Positions 1 through 5,634 of a stretch of DNA of 7,653 nt are shown here, piece after piece. The position numbers and the translations under genes are program-made. The stretch is from NCBI GenBank assembly GCA_051000715.1, contig JBPCOB010000010.1:1-7653 (forward strand), given 5' to 3'. This stretch comes from JBPCOB01 sp051000715 (lineage in GTDB: Bacteria; Actinomycetota; Actinomycetes; JALYNC01). Each line of letters opens with the position of its first letter. Position 1 is the first letter of the stretch. The notes under the pieces were generated by a model, which worked only from the letters and a program-made list of their open reading frames with translations, did no database searches and had not been told where the DNA came from.

Positions 1-1005
1 CCACTCGACCCGCGAGACGTCTACGCCGCCGACCGCGCCGGCCGGCTGAGCCCGGTGGTCCGCGGCTTCCCCGCCAGGATCTACGTGCCGAACAGCAAGA
101 GCAACACGGTGGACGTGATCGACCCGCGGACATACCGGATCGTCGGGCACTTCCGGGTCGGCGGGCTGCCGCAGCATGTCGTGCCGTCGTACGACCTCAG
201 GACGCTGTGGGTAAACAACGACACCGGCAACTCGCTGACCCCGATCGACCCTCGCACCGGCCGACCGGGACGCCCGGTCGCGGTCGAGGACCCGTACAAC
301 CTCTACTTCACCCCCGACGGCCGGTACGCGATGGTGATGGCCGAGCGGCTACGCCGGATCGACTTCCGCGACGCGCACACGATGCGGTTGGTGCACTCCA
401 TGGCAGTGCCGTGCGCCGGGGTGAACCACGCGGACTTCTCCGCCGACGGCCGCTACTTCATCGCCAGCTGTGAGTTCTCCGGACAGCTGATCAAGGTGGA
501 CACCGCGGCCCAGCGGCTGATCGGTGTGCTGCCGCTGGCGCGGGGGTCGATGCCCCAGGACGTCAAGCTCGCGCCCGACGGCCGGGTCTTCTACGTCGCC
601 GACATGGCCACCAACGGGCTGTGGGAGATCGACGGCCGATCCTTTCGAAAGGTCGGCGTTCTGCCGACGGGCAAGGGAGTGCACGGGCTCTACGTCAGCC
701 GGGACTCGCGTTACCTCTACGCCTCCAACCGTGGGGAGGGAACCATCTCGGTCATCGCCCTCGCCACCCGCAGAGTCGTGCACAAGTGGGTTCTGCCGGG
801 CGGCGGCAGCCCCGACATGGGCGGGGTGTCCGCCGACGGCAAGACGCTGTGGCTGTCCGGCCGGTACGACGGGGTGGTGTATGCCATCGACACGACGACC
901 GGACGACAGATCGCCCGGATCAAGGTCGGAGCCGGGCCGCACGGTCTGTGCGTCTACCCGCAGCCCGGCCGGTACTCCCTCGGCCACACCGGCGTCTTCC
1001 GCTAG
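1..1005 (+). CDS. YVTN/YncE-like seven-bladed beta-propeller protein (5' end outside window)
   Basis: The frame is open from base 1 to the TAG at 1003-1005, giving 334 visible residues, so the true start is upstream. A GTG at 55 is in frame, but the residues encoded before it read naturally into the fold, so it is probably not the start. Seven consecutive blade-like repeats of about 40 residues can be traced. Each has a YVxN/LWVxN-type strand (for example IYVPNSKSNTVDVID near residue 27), then a strand of the D-T-G-R type, then a G-x-P-x(n)-D-G turn. The C-terminus has a compact signature, PQPGRYSLGHTG, that I recall from actinobacterial YncE-like proteins. All seven blades are therefore present and only the N-terminus, probably an export signal, is missing. 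Such propellers are usually extracytoplasmic binding or scaffold proteins. No substrate can be assigned, and three scattered cysteines (138, 157, 317) form no heme motif. It is followed after 6 bases by uppP, suggesting co-transcription. Confidence 0.85.
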   Translation, partial: PLDPRDVYAADRAGRLSPVVRGFPARIYVPNSKSNTVDVIDPRTYRIVGHFRVGGLPQHVVPSYDLRTLWVNNDTGNSLTPIDPRTGRPGRPVAVEDPYNLYFTPDGRYAMVMAERLRRIDFRDAHTMRLVHSMAVPCAGVNHADFSADGRYFIASCEFSGQLIKVDTAAQRLIGVLPLARGSMPQDVKLAPDGRVFYVADMATNGLWEIDGRSFRKVGVLPTGKGVHGLYVSRDSRYLYASNRGEGTISVIALATRRVVHKWVLPGGGSPDMGGVSADGKTLWLSGRYDGVVYAIDTTTGRQIARIKVGAGPHGLCVYPQPGRYSLGHTGVFR

Positions 1006-1011
1006 CCGGCC

Positions 1012-1935
1012 ATGCTGACCTATCTCCAAGCCGTCGTCATCGGCTTGCTGCAGGGCGTCACGGAGCTGTTCCCGATCTCCAGCCTGGGCCACTCGATCCT
1101 GGTCCCGGCTCTGATCGGTGGCAGCTGGCAGCACCTGGTGACCGACCAGTCCAGTGCGGAGTCGCCGTACCTCGCCTTCATCGTCGGGTTGCACGTGGCG
1201 ACGGCAGTAGCCCTGCTGATCTTCTTCTGGGCCGACTGGGTCCGGGTCATCGGCGGCTTCTTCACCACGCTGCGGACGCGTCGGGTCGAGACGTCGTCAC
1301 AGCGGCTGGCCTGGCTGATCGTGCTCGCCACGATCCCGGTCGGGCTGACCGGCCTGCTCTTCGAACACCAGCTCCGGACGCTGTTCGCCAAGCCGCTGGC
1401 CGCGGCGATCTTCCTCACGCTCAACGGCGTGCTGCTGCTCGCCGGCGAGCGGCTGCGCCGTCGGGCGGCGGCGCCCGCGGAGCCCGCGCTGGTGGGTGGC
1501 CCGGGTTCCGGGGGCAGCGTGACCACAGGTGCTGCTCCGCCGGTGCGCCGGCTCGCAACGCTGCGCTACGGCGACGGCGTACTCATCGGCTCCTTCCAGA
1601 TCGCCGCCCTGTTCGCAGGGATCAGCCGGTCCGGCATCACGATGGTGGGCGGGCTGCTCCGCGGCCTGAGCCACGAGGATGCGGCGCGGTTCTCCTTCTT
1701 GCTGGCCACCCCGGTGATCCTGGCGGCCGGCGTACTGAAGATCCCCGACCTCTTCGGCCCGCTCGGGGCCGGCATCCGCGGTCAGGTCGTCGCCGGCAGC
1801 GTCGTATCCGGCCTCGCGGCGTACGTGTCGGTGCGCTTCCTCACCCGTTACTTCGAGACGCGCACCCTTACGCCGTTCGGGATCTACTGCCTGCTGGCCG
1901 GCGCGCTCTGCATCGTGCGCTTCGGGATCTTCTGA
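1012..1935 (+). CDS. uppP: Undecaprenyl-diphosphate phosphatase (UppP/BacA family)
   Basis: This integral membrane enzyme removes a phosphate from undecaprenyl diphosphate to give the C55-P carrier reused in peptidoglycan and other wall-polymer synthesis. Extra copies of the family give bacitracin resistance. The protein is 307 residues and hydrophobic throughout. Motif 1 is QGVTELFPISSLGH (residues 14-27), matching the family (E/Q)xxxE...PxSSxGH box, with Q14 in the first acidic position, E18, S23, S24 and H27. Motif 2 is AGISRSG (202-208) with the catalytic-type R206. The usual PG of this box is AG here. A Pro/Ala/Gly-rich, charged loop at about 148-185 makes it longer than the ~270-residue E. 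coli enzyme. ATG at 1012 is 6 bases after the propeller stop with no clear Shine-Dalgarno sequence, so translational coupling is likely. The family call is secure; activity is inferred. Confidence 0.95.
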   Translation: MLTYLQAVVIGLLQGVTELFPISSLGHSILVPALIGGSWQHLVTDQSSAESPYLAFIVGLHVATAVALLIFFWADWVRVIGGFFTTLRTRRVETSSQRLAWLIVLATIPVGLTGLLFEHQLRTLFAKPLAAAIFLTLNGVLLLAGERLRRRAAAPAEPALVGGPGSGGSVTTGAAPPVRRLATLRYGDGVLIGSFQIAALFAGISRSGITMVGGLLRGLSHEDAARFSFLLATPVILAAGVLKIPDLFGPLGAGIRGQVVAGSVVSGLAAYVSVRFLTRYFETRTLTPFGIYCLLAGALCIVRFGIF

Positions 1936-1962
1936 AGGTTGCCTGGCGCTGCACGGCTCAGA

Positions 1963-1992
1963 TCGACGTGCGGAACCCCGCCCTCTTACACT
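1963..1992 (+). promoter_or_regulatory. Putative sigma-70-type promoter for the carboxylase gene
   Basis: In the 85-base gap after uppP, TCGACG (1963-1968) and TACACT (1987-1992) each match four of six positions of the -35 and -10 consensus and are separated by 18 bases. Initiation would fall near 1999, leaving a leader of about 20 bases that holds the ribosome binding site. The match is partial and was found by eye, so this is a candidate only. Confidence 0.4.
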
Positions 1993-2007
1993 CCGGCCGA
2001 GTCGAGC

Positions 2008-2014
2008 AGGGGGG
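2008..2014 (+). promoter_or_regulatory. Ribosome binding site supporting the GTG start at 2021
   Basis: AGGGGGG lies 6 bases before GTG at 2021. It supports this GTG as the start and agrees with the protein beginning directly at the conserved MRKVLIANRGEIA sequence of biotin carboxylases. Confidence 0.7.
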
Positions 2015-2020
2015 CCGCGC

Positions 2021-3766
2021 GTGCGCAAGGTGCTGATCGCCAACCGCGGTGAGATCGCGGTTCGGATCGCCCGTGCCTGCCGCGACGCCGGACTGGCGAG
2101 CGTCGCCGTGTACGCCGAGCCGGACCTCGACGCGCTGCACGTGCAGCTGGCCGACGAGGCACAAGCCCTTGGCGGTACGACGCCGACGACCAGCTACCTC
2201 GACATCGCCAAGGTGCTCGGAGCGGCCGCCCGTGCCGGCGCGGACGCCGTCCACCCCGGCTACGGGTTCCTCGCCGAGAACGCCGACTTCGCGACGGCCG
2301 TGATCGACGCAGGGCTGACCTGGATCGGTCCCTCCCCGGACGCGATCCGCCGGCTCGGCGACAAGGTGGAGGCGCGTCATCTGGCCGCTGCGGTCGGAGC
2401 GCCACTGGTTCCGGGCACGGCCGATCCGGTTTCCGGCGCCGACGAGGTCGTCGCCTTCGCCCGCGAGTGCGGCCTGCCGGTCGCGATCAAGGCGGCCTTC
2501 GGGGGCGGCGGCCGCGGGCTCAAGGTGGCCCGGACGCTCGAGGAAATTCCGGAGCTCTTCGCCTCCGCCGTCCGCGAGGCGCAGGCGGCGTTCGGCCGGG
2601 GCGAGTGCTTCGTCGAGCGCTACCTCGACCGGCCGCGCCACGTCGAGGCGCAGGTCCTCGGCGATCTGCACGGCAACGTCGTGGTGGTCGGCGACCGGGA
2701 CTGCTCACTGCAGCGCCGGCACCAGAAGCTGGTCGAGGAGGCGCCGGCGCCATACCTGTCCGACGACCAGCGGACCGCACTGCACGCGGCTGCGCACGAC
2801 ATCTGCGCCAAGGCGGGGTACGCCGGCGCCGGCACGGTCGAGTTCCTGGTGGGTCGGGACGGAACAATCTCCTTCCTCGAGGTCAACACCCGGTTGCAGG
2901 TCGAGCACCCGGTCACCGAAGAAGTGACCGGGCTCGATCTGGTCCGGGAGATGTTCCGGATCGCCGACGGCGAGCGGCTGGATTACCCGACGCCGACCCC
3001 GCGCGGGCACGCGTTCGAGTTCCGGATCAACGGCGAGGACGCAGGGCGCGGGTTTCTGCCCGGACCCGGCAGCGTGCAGGTGTGGAAGCCGCCGGCCGGC
3101 CCCGGCGTACGGCTCGACTCGGGGGTGACCGCCGGCAGCGAGATCGGGCAGGCGTTCGACTCGCTGCTCGCTAAGCTGATCGTGTCCGGCGCCTCCCGCG
3201 AGCAGGCGCTCGAGCGCAGCCGGCGGGCGCTCGACGAGTTCACCGTCGAAGGGTTGGCGACGGCGCTGCCCTTCCACCGCGCAGTTGTGCGGGATCCAGC
3301 CTTTGCCGATCGCTTCGACGTGCACACCCGCTGGATCGAGACCGAGTTCGCCGGTGGCATCGAGCCGTACGCCGGCCCCGCCGCTGAACCGGAACGCGCC
3401 GCGCAGCGGGAACGGGTCACTGTCGAGGTGGACGGCCGGCGGCTGGAGGTAACCCTGCCGGCCGGGTTCGGCCCCGGCGGGAACGGGCCGGCCACCGCAC
3501 GGCCACCGTCACGGCGGGGCGGCGCGACGAAGGGCGGCACCGCCGCCTCCGGCGACTCGCTGACCAGTCCGATGCAGGGGACCCTGGTCAAGGTCGCTGT
3601 CGAGGAGGGGCAGCAGGTGGCGACCGGTGAGCTCGTCGTCGTACTGGAGGCCATGAAGATGGAGCAACCGATCAACGCCCACAAGGCCGGCACGGTCACC
3701 AAGCTGGTTGCGGAGGTCGGCGCGACGGTGGCCAGCGGCGCGGTGATCTGCGAGATCGCAGACTGA
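2021..3766 (+). CDS. accA: Acetyl/propionyl-CoA carboxylase alpha subunit (biotin carboxylase + BCCP fusion)
   Basis: This cytosolic subunit carboxylates its own biotin using ATP and bicarbonate. A separate carboxyltransferase beta subunit then passes the carboxyl group to acetyl- or propionyl-CoA, giving malonyl- or methylmalonyl-CoA for fatty acid and polyketide-type synthesis. The 581-residue length and the fusion fit the actinobacterial AccA class (AccA2/AccA3/BccA), which is not E. coli AccA. Visible domains are: the N-terminal biotin carboxylase domain with HPGYGFLAEN (79-88); ATP-grasp with K157 and GGGGRG (161-166), RDCSLQRRHQKLVEEAPAP (226-244) and EVNTRLQVEHPVTE (287-300, with E287, N289, R291 and E295); the C-terminal domain with R335; a Gly/Pro/Lys-rich linker (about 480-512); and a biotinyl domain with EAMKME, biotinylated lysine K546. 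All catalytic residues I can check are present. No beta subunit or biotin ligase gene lies in the window, so acyl-CoA preference is unknown. Confidence 0.95.
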   Translation: MRKVLIANRGEIAVRIARACRDAGLASVAVYAEPDLDALHVQLADEAQALGGTTPTTSYLDIAKVLGAAARAGADAVHPGYGFLAENADFATAVIDAGLTWIGPSPDAIRRLGDKVEARHLAAAVGAPLVPGTADPVSGADEVVAFARECGLPVAIKAAFGGGGRGLKVARTLEEIPELFASAVREAQAAFGRGECFVERYLDRPRHVEAQVLGDLHGNVVVVGDRDCSLQRRHQKLVEEAPAPYLSDDQRTALHAAAHDICAKAGYAGAGTVEFLVGRDGTISFLEVNTRLQVEHPVTEEVTGLDLVREMFRIADGERLDYPTPTPRGHAFEFRINGEDAGRGFLPGPGSVQVWKPPAGPGVRLDSGVTAGSEIGQAFDSLLAKLIVSGASREQALERSRRALDEFTVEGLATALPFHRAVVRDPAFADRFDVHTRWIETEFAGGIEPYAGPAAEPERAAQRERVTVEVDGRRLEVTLPAGFGPGGNGPATARPPSRRGGATKGGTAASGDSLTSPMQGTLVKVAVEEGQQVATGELVVVLEAMKMEQPINAHKAGTVTKLVAEVGATVASGAVICEIAD

Positions 3767-3793
3767 CCTGGGGCCGCGCGGTGGTGGCAGCGG

Positions 3794-3799
3794 TATAGA
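3794..3799 (+). promoter_or_regulatory. Possible -10 element upstream of the signal-peptide protein gene
   Basis: The 95-base gap between the carboxylase stop and the ATG at 3862 contains TATAGA (3794-3799), a four-of-six match to the -10 consensus. No convincing -35 box sits 16-19 bases upstream. A 16-base interrupted inverted repeat, GGCAC-N6-GTGCC (3822-3837), lies between this element and the start codon and would fall in the leader. GGAG at 3846-3849 is the likely ribosome binding site, 12 bases before ATG and so slightly distant. Confidence 0.25.
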
Positions 3800-3861
3800 G
3801 GGAAGACTGTGGTGACGGCGCGGCACCGTTCCGTGCCCAGACCCCGGAGCAACGAACTGAC

Positions 3862-5292
3862 ATGACGCCCCGCTCGCTTCTCCGCCGGAGCCCGACCCTG
3901 GTCGCGCTCGTCGTTGCCCTCACCGGGCTACTCGCCACCCCGGCCCTCGCCGACGCGGCCGTGGACAACGCGGCGACCGCCCTCAAGACCTCGCCGGTAT
4001 ACATCGATCCGGCCGCCGTCGACAACATCAGCCAGGCCGATGGCCAGCAGCTGGCCGCCCGGATCCAGGCCACCGGCAAGTCGATCTTCCTGGCGGTACT
4101 GCCCGATCGCAGCGGGGACGAGACGGTGACATCCGGACGTCAGTTGGTCAGCACCCTGCGGCGACCAGGCACCTACATAGTGCTGGCAGGCGACCACCTT
4201 CGAGCCGGAAGCGCTGGCGGAGTGCTGCCCAGTGGCGAAGCCCAGCGACTCGTGGACAAGGCGGTCGCGAACAACAAGCCTGACAAGGTCGCGGCATTGC
4301 GGGACCTGGTTGACAGCCTCGGCACCGAGATGACTGCGCCATCGGGCCCCCGTGCCCAGCAGCCTCAGGGTGGGTTCGCCGGCCGGGACGCCGGTTCGCA
4401 GTCCAACGACAACGGCAGCGGGACCGGCGTACTGGGTGTTCTCGGACTGCTCGCACTGGGAGGTGGCGCGTTGTTCTTCTTCAGTCGGCGGCGCAAGCAG
4501 AAGGTGGCGGCCGCGCAGTTCGCGGAGGTCCGGCAGGCCTCCGAGGAGGACGTGACGGCGCTCGGCGAGGACATAGCGGCGCTCGACCTCGACGTGTCCA
4601 GGCCCGGCCTCGACGACGCGACCCGCAAGGACTACGCCGGTGCGCTGAACGCCTACGACCAGGCCAAGGACGCGCTGGCGCGGTCGCGTCGCGCTGAGGA
4701 TTTGGCCGGCGTCAGCACGGCGCTGGAGGAGGGCCGCTACGCGATGACCTCGACCCGGGCCCGGCTGGCCGGCAAGGAGCCGCCGGAGCGACGGCCGCCG
4801 TGCTTCTTCAACCCCCGCCACGGCCCCTCCGTGGCCGACACCGAGTGGGCGCCACCGGGCGGCCAGGACCGCCAGGTCCCCGTCTGCGCCGCCGACCTCG
4901 ACCGGCTCGAGCGCGGCGAGGACCCTGAGTCGCGCGAGGTCGTCGTCGCCGGCCAGCGGATGCCCTACTGGCAGGCCGGTCCGCAGTGGGGGCCGTGGGC
5001 GGGCGGCTACTACGGCGGCTACGGCGGGCTGGGCGGGGGGCTGCTCACCGGCATGCTGATCGGCAACATGTTCGGTGGCGGGTTCGGCGGCTACGGCGGC
5101 AACACCTACATCGACAACAACTACTACGGCGACGGCGGGGGCGGAGGGGGCGACTTCAGCAACGTCGGGGGTGGTGGTGACACCGGTGGCTGGGGTGGCG
5201 ACGGCGGGGGCTGGGGCGGCGGCGACTTCGGCGGCGGCGGCGGAGACTTCGGCGGCGGCGGAGACTTCGGCGGCGGCGGCGGCGACTTCTAG
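3862..5292 (+). CDS. Signal-peptide/single-TM protein with Cys-pair motif and Gly-rich tail; function unknown
   Basis: The product is 476 residues. Residues 1-30 form a classic signal peptide (RSLLRR, hydrophobic core, ATPALA cleavage-type end). Residues 34-157 form a probable folded extracytoplasmic domain, followed by a low-complexity linker. A transmembrane helix at about 188-207 ends in RRRKQK, which by the positive-inside rule puts the C-terminal half in the cytosol. Residues 213-305 are charged and helical, perhaps coiled coil. PPCFFNPRHGPS (312-323) and VPVCAADLDRLERG (339-352) hold the only two cysteines, C314 and C342. Residues 370-476 are Gly/Tyr/Trp/Asp/Phe-rich, ending in GGGGGDF-type repeats. 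Signal, outer domain, TM and Gly-rich tail resemble the layout of TPM-domain (YgcG-like) proteins, but I cannot confirm a TPM fold. From memory, the Cys motif and layout occur in conserved Streptomyces hypothetical proteins. It is followed after 6 bases by a small membrane protein gene. No enzymatic function can be assigned. Confidence 0.85.
   Translation: MTPRSLLRRSPTLVALVVALTGLLATPALADAAVDNAATALKTSPVYIDPAAVDNISQADGQQLAARIQATGKSIFLAVLPDRSGDETVTSGRQLVSTLRRPGTYIVLAGDHLRAGSAGGVLPSGEAQRLVDKAVANNKPDKVAALRDLVDSLGTEMTAPSGPRAQQPQGGFAGRDAGSQSNDNGSGTGVLGVLGLLALGGGALFFFSRRRKQKVAAAQFAEVRQASEEDVTALGEDIAALDLDVSRPGLDDATRKDYAGALNAYDQAKDALARSRRAEDLAGVSTALEEGRYAMTSTRARLAGKEPPERRPPCFFNPRHGPSVADTEWAPPGGQDRQVPVCAADLDRLERGEDPESREVVVAGQRMPYWQAGPQWGPWAGGYYGGYGGLGGGLLTGMLIGNMFGGGFGGYGGNTYIDNNYYGDGGGGGGDFSNVGGGGDTGGWGGDGGGWGGGDFGGGGGDFGGGGDFGGGGGDF
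5221..5289 (+). repeat. In-frame GGC-rich tandem repeat encoding GGGG(G)DF units
   Basis: Four near-identical units end in GACTTC at 5229, 5250, 5268 and 5289. The last three are 21, 18 and 21 bases long, built of GGC triplets plus GGAGACTTC or GGCGACTTC, and encode GGGGGDF, GGGGDF and GGGGGDF immediately before the stop codon. Every length difference is a multiple of three, so slippage would change tail length without breaking the frame. A looser G-rich tract encoding Gly/Asp/Trp extends back to about 5137. Confidence 0.85.
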
Positions 5293-5298
5293 CCGTTC

Positions 5299-5634
5299 GT
5301 GCCTGACCTTGGCGTCGTTCCACCGCTTTCCAGCCGCCTTCGCTACGCCTGGGGAGCCCGGCTGCCGGCGTACCGCCAGTGGGTGCGCCACGACCTGACC
5401 GACGCCGGCTGGCGGTGGCGGGCGCTGCGCCGGCTGCTCGTGCAGCTACTGCCGTTCCTGGTGGCGCTCGCGTTCCTGCCCGGTCCGGGCTATCTGCACG
5501 CGATGATGCCGCTGTTTCTGCTGCTCGCCAGCCTGTTCACCGCGGCGGCGTACGCCGATGACATCCGCGACCGTAGGCTGCGCCAGCACGACCTCGAGCC
5601 GCCGCCGAGCAACCCCGACGAGCTACGACGGTGA
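5299..5634 (+). CDS. Small two-TM membrane protein, DUF5313-like
   Basis: GTG at 5299 lies 6 bases after the stop of the preceding gene and there is no clear Shine-Dalgarno sequence, so translational coupling is likely. The 111-residue product has a polar N-terminal segment with RLRYAWGARLPAYRQWVRHDLT (split as RLRYAWGARLPAY and RQWVRHDLT, residues 13-34). This pattern of an aromatic/Gly start, LP-x-Y-x-x-WV and DLT is one I recall from actinobacterial DUF5313 proteins. Two hydrophobic helices follow at about 46-62 and 68-85, then a charged tail rich in Arg, Asp and Pro. With RRR before the first helix and RDRR after the second, both termini should be cytosolic. Its role is unknown. Pairing with the upstream membrane protein suggests a shared envelope function, which is inference. 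The gene ends inside the 3' end of the opposing lpdA. Confidence 0.75.
   Translation: MPDLGVVPPLSSRLRYAWGARLPAYRQWVRHDLTDAGWRWRALRRLLVQLLPFLVALAFLPGPGYLHAMMPLFLLLASLFTAAAYADDIRDRRLRQHDLEPPPSNPDELRR

Noticed and set aside
1951..1971. GCACG...CGTGC inverted repeat after uppP as a terminator
   Set aside because: It has five-base arms around an 11-base loop with no T tract, and it overlaps the proposed -35 box.
621..2036. A 471-codon plus-strand frame crossing the propeller and uppP genes
   Set aside because: It is out of frame with two genes that have clear family motifs, and its Arg/Pro/Gly-rich product is typical of shadow frames in GC-rich DNA.
3801..3830. ECF-sigma-like GGAAG...GTT promoter before the membrane unit
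   Set aside because: The spacing of 22 bases is well outside the usual 16-17 and the -35 match is imperfect.
3928..5391. A 487-codon minus-strand frame opposite the Gly-tail membrane protein
   Set aside because: Its Ala/Val-rich repeats are only the complement of the Gly/Asp/Phe repeat; the plus frame has a signal peptide, a TM segment and conserved-looking motifs.
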